A DNA stretch of 57,347 nt from Planifilum fimeticola (GTDB lineage Bacteria; Bacillota; Bacilli; Thermoactinomycetales; DSM-44946): contig NZ_PVNE01000026.1 in the NCBI RefSeq assembly GCF_003001905.1, forward strand, positions 1 through 57,347, in the 5' to 3' direction. The position numbers were made by a program, and so were the translations under genes. The notes under the pieces are model-generated. The model was not told the origin of the DNA. It was given only the letters and a program-made list of their open reading frames with translations, and did not search any database. Shown here in pieces: positions 1-8,247 of the stretch; position 1 is the first letter of the stretch; each line of letters opens with the position of its first letter.

Positions 1-31
1 TGGGTTCGTCCTGAACATATAAAAACCTTCC

Positions 32-94
32 TTCGGAATTGTTTTATTCCGAATTCAACAAAAAAGGCTGTTGACCCTTCTTTGTCAACAGCCT
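32..94 (-). terminator. Hairpins reading as minus-strand terminator
   Basis: A perfect 11-bp stem pairs 65-75 with 84-94, and its A-run at 59-65 becomes a U-tract on the minus strand. A weaker 8-bp stem pairs 32-39 with 46-53. No minus-strand gene lies to the right, so the hairpin may simply add to the adjacent plus-strand terminator. Confidence 0.5.
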
Positions 95-95
95 C

Positions 96-127
96 AACCC
101 CGGGACCCCCGGGGTTTTTTATTTTTT
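96..127 (+). terminator. Rho-independent terminator of the gene left of the window
   Basis: A 9-bp stem, 96-104 with 108-116, has a 3-nt loop and is followed by a T-rich run to 127. It reads on the plus strand and should end a gene lying before base 1. Bacillus synteny suggests disA or a neighbour, which is inference. Confidence 0.75.
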
Positions 128-319
128 AAATTTGACGAAACATTTTACCATCACGCTTCGTTTAAGTTAGTACACAGGATGTATGTTCGGAGAAGGAGGC
201 TTGCGCGCCCTCGATGAGCCCATTTTTTCCGCCGAGGGGGCCGGGCATGTTTCTCTGTTTTACAGGAAGGAAACATATTGACGACAGATTGGTTGTGTGA
301 TAACATATTTTTTTGTTTA

Positions 320-349
320 TTGACATACCCGCTCCTTTTGTGATATATT
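320..349 (+). promoter_or_regulatory. SigA promoter of carD
   Basis: TTGACA at 320-325 and TATATT at 344-349 are separated by 18 bp, so transcription should start near 356. This lies downstream of the first in-frame ATG at 313 and almost on the ATG at 361, which helps place the real carD start at 382. A weaker possible pair is TTGACG at 278-283 and TAACAT at 301-306. Confidence 0.7.
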
Positions 350-381
350 GGAAGCAGATTATGCCTGTGGGGGTGGGTTTT

Positions 382-885
382 TTGTTCAACATCGGCGACA
401 AGGTGGTTTATCCTCTGCACGGGGCCGGCGTGATCGAATCGATCGAGGAAAAAGAGATTCTGGGCGAGCGGCAGAAGTATTACATCATGAAAATGCCCAT
501 CGGGGACATGAAGGTCATGGTCCCGATGAAGAGCGTCGAATCGATCGGTCTGCGCGAAGTGGTGGATGAGGAGACGGTGTCCCGGGTGCTGGAACGGTTG
601 AAAAGCCGGGACTGCGGCACCACCGCCAACTGGAACCGGCGCTACCGCGCCAACATGGACAAGATGCGAAGCGGAGACATTTATCAAGTGGCCGATGTGG
701 TCCGGTCCCTGATGCTCCGCGACCGGGAGAAGGGGTTATCCACCGGAGAACGCAAGATGTTGGACAATGCCCGCCAGATCCTGATCAGCGAATTGGTCCT
801 GGCCAAGGGAATCGACGAAGAGCAGGCTTCGAATCTGCTGGATGAGCTGGTTTGTTCCTCGGAAAATGCCGCGGATGCGGAGTAA
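382..885 (+). CDS. carD: CarD/CdnL family RNA polymerase-binding transcription regulator
   Basis: 167 aa. The N-terminal part (FNIGDKVVYPLHGAG, then a Tudor-like fold to about residue 60) matches the RNA polymerase-interacting domain shared by CarD and Mfd. The rest is the helical DNA-binding domain of the family. CarD proteins bind the RNAP beta lobe and the upstream fork of the -10 element and alter open-complex stability, often at rRNA promoters. TTG at 382 is preferred: a G-rich SD (GGGGGTGGG) sits just upstream, the promoter excludes the longer starts, and family members begin MF-IGD. The longest frame would begin at 313. It stands alone, with its own promoter, upstream of yacL. Confidence 0.85.
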   Translation: MFNIGDKVVYPLHGAGVIESIEEKEILGERQKYYIMKMPIGDMKVMVPMKSVESIGLREVVDEETVSRVLERLKSRDCGTTANWNRRYRANMDKMRSGDIYQVADVVRSLMLRDREKGLSTGERKMLDNARQILISELVLAKGIDEEQASNLLDELVCSSENAADAE

Positions 886-913
886 AAGATTTTGTGAACT
901 GATATTTATAGCG

Positions 914-940
914 TTTACCATTTTTTCATTTGCCTATAAT
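914..940 (+). promoter_or_regulatory. SigA promoter of yacL
   Basis: A perfect TATAAT lies at 935-940. The best -35 candidate is TTTACC at 914-919, with a short 15-bp spacer. The AGGAGGTGA ribosome binding site of yacL follows at 950-958. Confidence 0.6.
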
Positions 941-964
941 GAATACCAGAGGAGGTGAAGCCCC

Positions 965-2050
965 GTGTTGAAGAGGTCGGTTCAGCTTGCCTTCGCATTG
1001 GTCGGAGCAACGCTGGGATATCATTTTGGTCCTGCGTTCTTCGAACTGCTTCGCGAGTCACCCCTTAAGCTCGGTGAAGTGCCTGCACCACACTACATTG
1101 GAGCCTTGTTGGGGGCGCTCCTCCTGTATGTGGCCACGATCTGGCTTTCCAGCAATGTCGTCAGGTGGATCCGGTGGAGCGAGGAACGGTTGGTGAAGAT
1201 TCCCGCCGCGGACTTTCTGTTCGGCGCCTTGGGATTGATCCTCGGTCTGATCGTCGCTTTTCTCATTGAGTCTTCCCTTTCCCGCCTTCCCCTGCCAGGC
1301 CTTTCATCGGTCCTGCCCATTTTGGCCTCCGCGCTCTTGGGATATCTCGGGTTTCGGGTGGGGTACAAGAAGCGAGATGAGCTGATGTCGGTTTTCACGA
1401 TGGGGCGTCAAAACAAGGATAAAAAGAAAGAATCCAAGGACGTGGATCACAAGATCCTGGACACCAGCGTGATTATCGACGGCCGGATCGCCGACATCTG
1501 CCGGACGGGCTTTTTGGAGGGGACGCTGGTGATCCCCAGTTTTGTCCTGGAGGAACTGCAGCACATCGCCGATTCCTCCGATGTGCTGAAGCGAAACCGG
1601 GGACGGCGCGGCCTGGACATCCTGAACAAGATCCAGAAGGAATTGAAGATGGAGGTCCTCATCTACGAGGGGGATTTTGAGGAAGTCAACGAGGTTGACA
1701 GCAAGCTGGTCAAGCTGGCCAAGGTGCTTTCGGGAAAAGTGGTCACCAACGACTTCAACCTGAACAAGGTTTGTGAGCTGCAAGGGGTCAAGGTGCTCAA
1801 CATCAACGACCTGGCCAACGCGGTGAAACCCGTCGTCCTTCCGGGAGAAGAGATCAACGTGCAGGTGATCAAGGACGGGAAGGAACACGGGCAAGGAGTG
1901 GCCTATCTGGATGACGGGACGATGATCGTCATCGAGGGTGGCCGCGAATTTATCGGTGAACGGATTGACGTGTTGGTCACCAGTGTGTTACAAACATCTG
2001 CGGGGAGAATGATTTTCGCCAAGCCGAAATTGCTGGAGAAGGCCCTTTGA
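965..2050 (+). CDS. yacL: PIN and TRAM domain membrane protein YacL
   Basis: 361 aa starting at GTG 965 behind AGGAGGTGA. About four hydrophobic segments occupy residues 5-25, 43-63, 83-103 and 113-133. A lysine-rich linker (145-160) leads to a PIN nuclease-like domain (about 164-285) with acidic residues in [10 protein letters not shown] (D166, D172) and in TND (D263). The C-terminus (about 297-356) fits a TRAM RNA-binding domain. The family is conserved next to ispD in Firmicutes, and its biochemical role is poorly defined. The architecture implies a membrane-anchored RNase or RNA-binding protein facing the cytosol. A strong stem-loop follows its stop codon. Confidence 0.88.
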   Translation: MLKRSVQLAFALVGATLGYHFGPAFFELLRESPLKLGEVPAPHYIGALLGALLLYVATIWLSSNVVRWIRWSEERLVKIPAADFLFGALGLILGLIVAFLIESSLSRLPLPGLSSVLPILASALLGYLGFRVGYKKRDELMSVFTMGRQNKDKKKESKDVDHKILDTSVIIDGRIADICRTGFLEGTLVIPSFVLEELQHIADSSDVLKRNRGRRGLDILNKIQKELKMEVLIYEGDFEEVNEVDSKLVKLAKVLSGKVVTNDFNLNKVCELQGVKVLNINDLANAVKPVVLPGEEINVQVIKDGKEHGQGVAYLDDGTMIVIEGGREFIGERIDVLVTSVLQTSAGRMIFAKPKLLEKAL

Positions 2051-2114
2051 TCCCCCCGGCGTGCTCCGCAGCCGCAACGGACGGTCGTCGAAAGCTGCGG
2101 AAGGCGGGGGGATC
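2049..2114 (+). other. Two-tier RNA stem-loop between yacL and ispD
   Basis: A perfect 10-bp outer stem (2049-2058 with 2105-2114) encloses a perfect 7-bp inner stem (2066-2072 with 2094-2100). The element overlaps the yacL stop codon. No T-run follows, so it is not an obvious terminator. It may protect or process the yacL-ispD transcript, which is inference. Confidence 0.55.
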
Positions 2115-2235
2115 CGGGAGGCCGGCATTCGGTCAGATGCGCCCCCATCAATCCAAGTATGCGCGGATTCGCCCGCGTCGGGTGGTTCCCGGCGTCCGGG
2201 CGTTCTCTGCATTTTGTGAAAGGGGACAAGTCATC

Positions 2236-2925
2236 GTGACCGTCGGTGTCATCATTCCGGCGGCGGGCCGGGGAAAGCGGATGGGGGCTCCCGTGAACAA
2301 GCCCTTTCTGCCCCTCGGCGGACAGCCGGTGCTGCTGCATACCCTTCGCGTTTTTGACACCCACCCGCAGGTGAATGAAATCGTGGTCGTCGCCGCCGCC
2401 CGGGAGACGGAACGGGTGCGGGAACTGTTGCGGAATCAGGGTTTGTCCAAGGTGACCCATGTGATTCCCGGGGGAGCGGAGCGTCAGGAGAGCGTTTTTC
2501 GGGGACTTGAGTTCCTCTCCACGGAATGGGTGCTCGTCCACGACGCGGTTCGCCCCTTTGTCACCCACGAGCTGATCGATGCCCTGCTTCAGGCCGTCCG
2601 CCTGCACGAAGCGGCCATTTTGGCCGTTCCCCTGAAGGATACGGTGAAGATGGTGGGAGATGCGGGGGTGGTCGAGAAAACGCCGGATCGCAGCCGGCTG
2701 TGGGCTGTCCAGACCCCCCAGGCTTTTCGCCGCACCCTGCTGGAGGATGCCCACCGGCGCGCCGCGGAGACCGGACTGCTGGGAACGGATGACGCGATGC
2801 TGGTGGAGGAGCTGGGGGCAAAGGTCCGGGTGGTTCCGGGAGATTATGCCAACATCAAATTGACGACGCCGGAAGACCTGGTCGTCGCCGAAGCGATCTT
2901 GACCATGAGGAGAAACAGCGAATGA
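2236..2925 (+). CDS. ispD: 2-C-methyl-D-erythritol 4-phosphate cytidylyltransferase
   Basis: 229 aa. It couples CTP and MEP to give CDP-methylerythritol in the cytosolic non-mevalonate isoprenoid pathway. The CTP-binding loop AAGRGKRMG is at residues 9-17 with K22 in [14 protein letters not shown] is at 101-107, and [10 protein letters not shown] is near the end. GTG 2236 is chosen over an upstream in-frame ATG at 2047: it follows an AAGGGG SD and gives the family length (B. subtilis about 232 aa), while the extra 63 residues would be low-complexity and overlap the hairpin. Its stop overlaps the ispF start (ATGA), so the two pathway enzymes are translationally coupled. Confidence 0.93.
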   Translation: MTVGVIIPAAGRGKRMGAPVNKPFLPLGGQPVLLHTLRVFDTHPQVNEIVVVAAARETERVRELLRNQGLSKVTHVIPGGAERQESVFRGLEFLSTEWVLVHDAVRPFVTHELIDALLQAVRLHEAAILAVPLKDTVKMVGDAGVVEKTPDRSRLWAVQTPQAFRRTLLEDAHRRAAETGLLGTDDAMLVEELGAKVRVVPGDYANIKLTTPEDLVVAEAILTMRRNSE

Positions 2926-3401
2926 TAAGAATCGGACAGGGTTTTGACGTTCACCGGTTTCAGGAGGGGCGCCCTCTGATCCTGGGAGGGGTGCGGATTC
3001 CCCATTCCCACGGGCTGATCGGCCATTCCGACGCGGACGTCTTGCTGCACGCGATCACCGATGCGGTGTTGGGAGCCTTGGGAAAAGGGGATATCGGCAC
3101 CTATTTTCCCGATACGGACCCCGCCTTCAAGGATGCGGACAGCGCCGAACTCCTGAAGGCGGTCTGGGAGATGGCCCGGAGCGCGGGGTACAAGCTGGGC
3201 AACGCGGACGCCACCATCGTCGCCCAGCGTCCCAAGATGCTTCCCCACATACCGGCCATGCGCGAACGGATCGCCGAATTGTTGGAGGCGGATGTGGGGC
3301 GGGTGAACATCAAAGCCACCACCACGGAGCGGTTGGGGTTCACCGGACGGGAGGAGGGCATCGCCTCCCTGGCGGTCGTCTGTTTGGTGAAGGAGGGCTG
3401 A
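2922..3401 (+). CDS. ispF: 2-C-methyl-D-erythritol 2,4-cyclodiphosphate synthase
   Basis: 159 aa, the usual length. It cyclises CDP-ME 2-phosphate to MEcPP with release of CMP. Zinc ligands D9, H11 (GFDVHRF) and H43 ([14 protein letters not shown]) are all present. The C-terminal [16 protein letters not shown] motif carries the CMP-binding residues. The start ATG overlaps the ispD stop by 4 nt. In Bacillus gltX comes next, but here no gene is recognised until the T-box leader of cysE. Confidence 0.96.
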   Translation: MIRIGQGFDVHRFQEGRPLILGGVRIPHSHGLIGHSDADVLLHAITDAVLGALGKGDIGTYFPDTDPAFKDADSAELLKAVWEMARSAGYKLGNADATIVAQRPKMLPHIPAMRERIAELLEADVGRVNIKATTTERLGFTGREEGIASLAVVCLVKEG

Positions 3402-3916
3402 AGCCCTCATTCATCGGGGGAAGGGGCGCGCCTCCTTTCCTGGCGGCGCTGGAGGAATAGCTGAGGACATCGATGATAACGGTGATGTTCCCTCGTTCTG
3501 CCGCTTCCCTCGCCCCCCGCCCCCCCCACTCGGCCCGGCACGCAAAGGGGATTGGCTTGTACACGGCTGGTTCCTCCCGTCTGAAAGAAATCGGGACGGT
3601 TCATCGCGGGCATGCTTTTTATGCTTTCCTTGCAGTGTGATCGGTGTCCGCCGCCTCGAAGGTCCTCAACTAACCTGGGTAAGCGATTTAACTGGGAACC
3701 CGTTTTTACGTACCGCGCCCGGGAGGTTTAAACGCATTTGCAAAAAGTTGTGGATGGTTGAGTGATGCTTTCCCCGATGGATATGTCCTTCCCTCGGAAT
3801 GATACTTACGTAAGGAACCGGCACGATGCGGGCGGGGCTCTCTCCGCCTGCTGAAAGTTGACGCGGACGCAGGGGCTGCGCCGGTTGACAACCGGGATGG
3901 CTTGGTGGAAAATAAA
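3402..3916 (+). other. Gene-less stretch between ispF and the cys T-box
   Basis: About 515 bases with no open frame of recognisable family on either strand. In B. subtilis gltX (glutamyl-tRNA synthetase) occupies this position. I see no GluRS motif or remnant. The region holds C-rich tracts near 3515-3535 and short AT-richer patches, but no clear RNA element or repeat. Confidence 0.5.
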
Positions 3917-3943
3917 TTGAAAGATCGAAACGCATCCTATAGA
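3917..3943 (+). promoter_or_regulatory. Likely SigA promoter of the T-box/cysE operon
   Basis: TTGAAA at 3917-3922 and TATAGA at 3938-3943 are spaced 15 bp apart (16 if the -35 is read one base earlier). Transcription would start near 3950, giving a leader of about 380 nt before cysE. Confidence 0.5.
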
Positions 3944-3949
3944 CGGCTG

Positions 3950-4240
3950 AAAGAGGGAATCCGGCCAATGCCGTCTGATTCACCGGAAATGCGATGACCG
4001 GGAGAGTAGGCTGCGAACCGTAGCTGCAGAGAGGGGTGCCGTCGGCTGCAAGCACCCTGCTCGGGTCGCACCCGAATGCACCCGCGAGTTGCCGCCCGAA
4101 ACCGCCGGAGGGTGGGAGTAGGCGCGGACGGACGCCGCCGTTACCGGCTTCGAGGGGAACTCCCGCCAGGGGGTTCAAGCAGAGTGGAACCGCGGAAATC
4201 CCGTCTCTGCAGCGATCGCTGCAGAGATTTTTTATTGGGC
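3950..4240 (+). promoter_or_regulatory. Cysteine-specific T-box riboswitch leader
   Basis: A T-box leader senses uncharged tRNA by pairing a specifier codon with the anticodon and the T-box bulge with the NCCA end, which favours antitermination. Visible parts are a long Stem I from about 3990 (AGAGTA element near 4000), a GAATGCA specifier-loop sequence at 4074-4080 with TGC (Cys) at 4077-4079, and the T-box core AGAGTGGAACCGCGG at 4181-4195. A terminator follows: a perfect 24-nt palindrome at 4204-4227 and then TTTTTT. The downstream genes cysE and cysS agree with a Cys specifier. Stem I boundaries are approximate. Confidence 0.9.
4204..4236 (+). terminator. Attenuator terminator of the T-box
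   Basis: A perfect 12-bp inverted repeat spans 4204-4227, with T-run 4228-4233. The T-box sequence just upstream would form the competing antiterminator when uncharged tRNA-Cys is bound. Confidence 0.88.
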
Positions 4241-4330
4241 GGCCGATGTCCGGGTCACGGGCGGGGCGCGGCGATCCGGAATCCGCCCCGCGCATTTCGC
4301 CGCAACACTTCACCGGAGGGGGGAAGTTGC

Positions 4331-5062
4331 ATGTCCTTTAGGCGGATCAGGGAAAAGTGGGAAGGGATTCGTGAAACCCTTCGTTCCGATATACAGGCGG
4401 TGTTCGACCGGGATCCGGCGGCCCGCGGCGTTCTAGAGGTGGTGCTGACCTATTCCGGGCTGCACGCCATATGGATGCACCGCATCGCTCACTGGATGTA
4501 TAAGAAAAAGTGGTTTCTCCTCGCCCGCATGCTTTCCCAGTTCAACCGGTTTCTCACCGGGATCGAGATCCACCCGGGGGCCAAAATCGGGAAGGGGTTG
4601 TTCATCGATCACGGGATGGGCGTGGTGATCGGTGAAACCTGCGAGATCGGGGACAACGTGACGATCTATCAGGGTGTCACCTTGGGGGGGACCGGCAAGG
4701 AAAAAGGGAAGCGGCACCCGACCATTGAGGACAATGTGTTGATCGCCTCGGGCGCCAAGGTGCTGGGTTCGATGCGGATCGGTCGCAATTCCAAGATCGG
4801 TGCCGGTTCCGTGGTCCTGCGGGAAGTGCCTCCCAATTCGACGGTGGTGGGCGTTCCCGGGCGCGTGGTGGTGCAGAACGGGGTGCGGGTTCCCAACGAT
4901 CTGGATCACTGCAACCTTCCGGATCCCGTCCACGAAATGTTCTGCAAGATGCAGGAGGAGATCGACCGCCTGCGTAAGGAAGTGGATTCGCTGAAGAAGC
5001 AGATGGAAACTGATCGGGAGGAACAAGAGGATGTCTATTCAACTGTACAACACTCTGACTAG
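4331..5062 (+). CDS. cysE: Serine O-acetyltransferase
   Basis: 243 aa. It acetylates serine with acetyl-CoA in the first committed step of cysteine synthesis. The helical N-terminus is followed by left-handed beta-helix hexapeptide repeats (about 75-180) with catalytic D93-H94 in [13 protein letters not shown] and H129 in KRHPT. A charged coiled-coil-like tail (about 205-235) extends the C-terminus. ATG 4331 follows a GGAGGGG SD, and longer in-frame readings run back through the T-box and are rejected. It overlaps cysS by 32 nt. Tying both genes to a tRNA-Cys sensor couples cysteine supply to charging demand. Confidence 0.95.
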   Translation: MSFRRIREKWEGIRETLRSDIQAVFDRDPAARGVLEVVLTYSGLHAIWMHRIAHWMYKKKWFLLARMLSQFNRFLTGIEIHPGAKIGKGLFIDHGMGVVIGETCEIGDNVTIYQGVTLGGTGKEKGKRHPTIEDNVLIASGAKVLGSMRIGRNSKIGAGSVVLREVPPNSTVVGVPGRVVVQNGVRVPNDLDHCNLPDPVHEMFCKMQEEIDRLRKEVDSLKKQMETDREEQEDVYSTVQHSD

Positions 5063-6434
5063 AAAAAAGGAACCCCTCAGGACGGTGGAGACCGGCAGGG
5101 TGAAGATCTACGTGTGCGGACCCACCGTGTACAACTACATTCACATCGGCAACGCCCGGGTGTTCGTCTTTTTTGACGTCGTCCGCCGTTATTTGAAATA
5201 CCGGGGGTACGAAGTTACCTACGTGCAAAACCTGACCGACGTGGACGACAAGCTGATCAAAGCTTCTCAGGAGACGGGACGCCCGGTTCCGGAAATCGCA
5301 GAAACTTACATCGGAGCGTTCTTCGAGGATATGGACAGCCTGGGGGTGGAGCGGGCGGATGTCCATCCCCGGGCGACGGAGCACATCCCGGAGATGATCG
5401 AAGCGATCCGCACGCTGATCGACAAGGGATACGCCTATGAACGGGACGGGGATGTCTATTTTCGGGCCTTGTCCAAGGAGGGTTACGGAAAACTCTCCCA
5501 TCAGTCCCTGGAAGAGCTGAAGGCCGGGGCCCGGGTGGAGGTCAACGAGCGGAAGGAGAACCCCCTGGACTTCGCCCTCTGGAAGCGGGCCAAACCCGGT
5601 GAGATCAGCTGGGAAAGCCCCTGGGGACGGGGCCGGCCCGGATGGCACATCGAGTGCTCCGTGATGTCGCGGAAGTATTTGGGGGACACTTTTGATATCC
5701 ACGCGGGGGGAACCGACCTCACCTTTCCCCATCACGAAAACGAGATCGCCCAAAGCGAGGCGCTCACCGGAAAACCGTTCGCCCTCCAATGGATGCACAA
5801 CGGCTACATCAACATGGGCAGCGAAAAGATGTCCAAATCCCTGGGCAACATCGTCCGGGTGAAGGATCTTCGCGAAGAGTTCTCCCCCCGGGCGATCCGT
5901 CACTTCCTCCTCTCCGCCCACTACCGCAACCCGATCCAGTTTACCCGGGAAACGATGGAGCAGATGGAGCGGGGAATTGAGCGGATCGACACGGCCTGGA
6001 CCAACCTCCGGCATCGAATGAAGGCCTCCATGGAGGGGCCGGTTTTGCCGGAAACGGCGAAGGCCCTCGATGAGCTGACCCGGGAGTTTGAAGGGGCGAT
6101 GGACGACGACTTCAACACCGCGAGCGCCATCGGCGTTCTCTTCGAGGGGGTCAGGATGGCCAATGAGCTGATCGGTCGGGACGTGGTCCCCCGCGGCACC
6201 CTTCAGGCGGTCGCCGATTGGCTGAATCACTACGGCGGAGAAATCCTCGGCCTCGTGGCAACGGAGGCGGAAGAGGAGACCGACGAACAGGTGGAGGCTT
6301 TGATCCAGAAGCGTCAGGAAGCCCGGAGGAGGCGGGATTTCGCGCAGGCCGACGCGATTCGCGACCAGCTTGCGGCGATGGGGATCATCGTGGAAGACAC
6401 TCCGCAGGGGGTTCGTTGGCGGCGAAAGTCCTGA
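5031..6434 (+). CDS. cysS: Cysteinyl-tRNA synthetase
   Basis: 467 aa, the standard class I length. The active-site zinc is expected to be held by C29 (VCGPTVYNY), the Cys in HIECSVM and residues in FPHHENE, which together select cysteine. The HIGH-type motif is HIGN at 38-41 and KMSKS is at 266-270. The C-terminal helical anticodon-binding part ends in [16 protein letters not shown]. The start ATG 5031 lies inside the end of cysE, behind GGGAGG and AGAGG. Next comes mrnC after a 61-nt gap. Confidence 0.97.
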   Translation: MSIQLYNTLTRKKEPLRTVETGRVKIYVCGPTVYNYIHIGNARVFVFFDVVRRYLKYRGYEVTYVQNLTDVDDKLIKASQETGRPVPEIAETYIGAFFEDMDSLGVERADVHPRATEHIPEMIEAIRTLIDKGYAYERDGDVYFRALSKEGYGKLSHQSLEELKAGARVEVNERKENPLDFALWKRAKPGEISWESPWGRGRPGWHIECSVMSRKYLGDTFDIHAGGTDLTFPHHENEIAQSEALTGKPFALQWMHNGYINMGSEKMSKSLGNIVRVKDLREEFSPRAIRHFLLSAHYRNPIQFTRETMEQMERGIERIDTAWTNLRHRMKASMEGPVLPETAKALDELTREFEGAMDDDFNTASAIGVLFEGVRMANELIGRDVVPRGTLQAVADWLNHYGGEILGLVATEAEEETDEQVEALIQKRQEARRRRDFAQADAIRDQLAAMGIIVEDTPQGVRWRRKS

Positions 6435-6495
6435 GGGATCCGTACGGGAGGGAAGAAAACCGGAATTTCCGGGAAAAAGCGAGGAATTGACGTCG

Positions 6496-6915
6496 ATGAT
6501 CGGAATGACCGATGAAAAGCTTCCCAAGAGGCCGCGGGAGATGAATCCCCTTCTGTTGGCCTACATCGGGGATGCGGTGTATGAATTGTACGTGCGATAC
6601 CATCTGCTCGCCCGGGGCATCGTTCGGCCGGACGAACTGCAGCGGAGCGCGACGGCCTACGTTTCGGCGGCGGCCCAGGCCGAGGCGGTACGGCGGACGG
6701 AGGAGATGCTGACCGAAGAGGAGCGGGACATCCTCCGGCGGGGAAGAAACACGAAGCCGGGGAGCGTGCCCCGGCGGGCGACGCCTGCCGACTACCGCAC
6801 CAGCACGGGGCTGGAGGCTCTGGTCGGATATTGGTATCTGACGGGACAGACCGAGCGGCTGCATCAGATGATGCATGCGATTTTGCACCGAATGGAAGAG
6901 GGCGAAAGCGGATGA
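6496..6915 (+). CDS. mrnC: Mini-ribonuclease III (23S rRNA 3' and 5' maturation)
   Basis: 139 aa. Mini-III is an RNase III-type dimer without a dsRBD that trims 23S precursor ends. The family signatures LLAYIGDAVYE (about 21-31) and TGLEALVGYWYL (about 105-116) carry the catalytic acidic residues. ATG 6496 follows GAGGA and gives a length near the 143 aa of B. subtilis. An upstream in-frame start at 6370 would lie inside cysS and is rejected. The stop overlaps the rlmB ATG (ATGA). Confidence 0.93.
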   Translation: MIGMTDEKLPKRPREMNPLLLAYIGDAVYELYVRYHLLARGIVRPDELQRSATAYVSAAAQAEAVRRTEEMLTEEERDILRRGRNTKPGSVPRRATPADYRTSTGLEALVGYWYLTGQTERLHQMMHAILHRMEEGESG

Positions 6916-7661
6916 ACACGGAATGGATTGTGGGACGGCGCTCCGTCCAGGAGGCGCTGAAGGCGGGGCGTGAACTGGAGAAGTTGCTGGTGGCCGAAGG
7001 GTCCGCCAAAGGGGGATTGGCCGCCCTGCTCAAGATGGCGCGGGAAAGGGGAATTCCCGTCCAGCAGGTGCCCCGCAGCCGGTTGGACCGATTGGCGGCG
7101 GGCGCCAACCACCAGGGGGTCGCGGCGGAAGCGGCCGCGTACAAATACGCCCGGTTGGAGGATCTTTTCCGCCGGGCCGAGGAGCGGGGGGAGGCTCCCT
7201 TTTTCATCCTTCTGGACGGAATCGAGGACCCTCACAACCTGGGCTCGATTTTGCGGACGGCGGACGCAGCCGGAGCCCACGGGGTGATCATTCCGAAGCG
7301 CCGGGCCGCGGGCCTCACCCCCGCCGTCGGCAAAACATCGGCCGGCGCCGTGGAACACGTTCCGGTGGTTCGCGTGACCAACCTGCCCCGGACGGCGGAG
7401 GAGCTGAAGGAGGCGGGGGTGTGGATCATCGGCAGCGCTCCGGAGGCGGCATCGGATTTCACCGAGGCGGACTACACCATGCCGCTGGCGCTGGTCGTCG
7501 GCAGCGAAGGCCGGGGGATGAGCCGCCTGATGAAGGAGACCTGCGATCTGCTGGTCCGCTTGCCCATGGCCGGACGCGTCGCCTCCCTCAACGCCTCCGT
7601 GGCCGCCGCGCTCCTGATGTACGAGGTGCTTCGCAGCCGGAGGAGCCAGGGGGATCGCTGA
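6912..7661 (+). CDS. rlmB: SpoU-family 23S rRNA 2'-O-ribose methyltransferase
   Basis: 249 aa, equal to B. subtilis YacO. The N-terminal substrate-binding domain (about 1-75, VGRRSVQEAL) is followed by the knotted SPOUT domain with motif 1 EDPHNLGSILRTADAAG, motif 2 LVVGSEGRGM and motif 3 PMAGRVASLNASVAAALLMYE. It uses SAM to methylate a 23S guanosine ribose (Gm2251 in E. coli). Start ATG 6912 is coupled to the mrnC stop. It overlaps rae1 by one base (TGATG), so three RNA-acting proteins are translated together. Confidence 0.93.
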   Translation: MNTEWIVGRRSVQEALKAGRELEKLLVAEGSAKGGLAALLKMARERGIPVQQVPRSRLDRLAAGANHQGVAAEAAAYKYARLEDLFRRAEERGEAPFFILLDGIEDPHNLGSILRTADAAGAHGVIIPKRRAAGLTPAVGKTSAGAVEHVPVVRVTNLPRTAEELKEAGVWIIGSAPEAASDFTEADYTMPLALVVGSEGRGMSRLMKETCDLLVRLPMAGRVASLNASVAAALLMYEVLRSRRSQGDR

Positions 7662-8164
7662 TGGAGGAATGGCTGATCGTTGACGGCTACAATGTCCTGG
7701 GGGCTTCCTCCGAAGCGGCCCAGTCCGGCTCCCTGGAGGAGGCCAGGGACCGGTTGATCCGCCGGCTGTCGGAGTATCAGGCGATATCGGGGCGAAAGGT
7801 GATCCTCGTCTTTGACGCCCACCGCATGCCGGGCGCGGGAACGAAACAGGAGCTGGAGCGGATCGAAGTCCACTACACCCGCCACCGGGAAACGGCCGAC
7901 GAACGGATCGAAAAGCTGGTGCGACAACTCCGGCAGCCCGGTCGGCAAATTTTTGTCGCCACGTCGGATTATCTGGAACAGCGGATGGTGTTCGGTCAGG
8001 GGGCATACCGGATCTCTTCCCGGGAGCTTTTGAGGGAAATGGAAGCGGCCCGGGAGGGGGCGAAAAGGGAGAACCTGATCCGCCAAATGCCGCGAAAATC
8101 GGGAATGGACGGGCTGTCCGACGAGGCGAGACAACGGTTGGAACGTTGGAGAAGGAAAAAATAG
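7661..8164 (+). CDS. rae1: Ribosome A-site endoribonuclease Rae1 (NYN domain)
   Basis: 167 aa (B. subtilis YacP/Rae1 170). The NYN/PIN-like fold starts with LIVDGYNVLGA (D at residue 8) and continues with VILVFDAHRM, ADERIEKLV and FVATSDYLEQRMVFGQGA, the last two carrying conserved acidic residues. In B. subtilis Rae1 enters the ribosomal A-site and cuts mRNA in a translation-dependent way. ATG 7661 overlaps the rlmB stop, and longer readings overlap rlmB and are rejected. It is the last gene of the T-box unit. Confidence 0.92.
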   Translation: MEEWLIVDGYNVLGASSEAAQSGSLEEARDRLIRRLSEYQAISGRKVILVFDAHRMPGAGTKQELERIEVHYTRHRETADERIEKLVRQLRQPGRQIFVATSDYLEQRMVFGQGAYRISSRELLREMEAAREGAKRENLIRQMPRKSGMDGLSDEARQRLERWRRKK

Positions 8165-8172
8165 GCGGAAAT

Positions 8173-8202
8173 TTGACGTTTTTGTAGCGACTCAGATATA
8201 AT
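8173..8202 (+). promoter_or_regulatory. SigA promoter of sigH
   Basis: TTGACG at 8173-8178 and a perfect TATAAT at 8197-8202 are separated by 18 bp. The predicted start near 8209 nearly coincides with ATG 8212, so translation must start further downstream. Confidence 0.8.
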
Positions 8203-8247
8203 GGAATTACTATGGGGCTTCGAGCAAACAGGGTCGGAGGGATGATG

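Noticed and set aside
214-300. 28-codon plus-strand open frame after an AAGGAGG sequence upstream of carD
   Set aside because: The SD-like sequence is about 13 nt from the ATG, the peptide is low-complexity, and no convincing promoter precedes it.
313-381. Longer N-terminus for CarD starting at ATG 313 or 361
   Set aside because: Both starts lie at or before the predicted transcription start, and the family begins at FNIGD; TTG 382 has an SD.
3770-3850. Minus-strand resemblance to a group II intron domain V (GAGCC ... GGTTC pairing)
   Set aside because: The inner helix is too short, no tetraloop or catalytic triad is clear, and no intron-encoded protein is nearby.
3666-4313. Long minus-strand open frame (215 codons) antisense to the T-box
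   Set aside because: It runs through the T-box and its terminator palindrome and resembles no family; it is a by-product of GC-rich sequence.
4677-6527. 616-codon minus-strand open frame opposite cysE-cysS
   Set aside because: It is antisense to two well-supported enzymes and matches nothing; typical of high-GC coding DNA.
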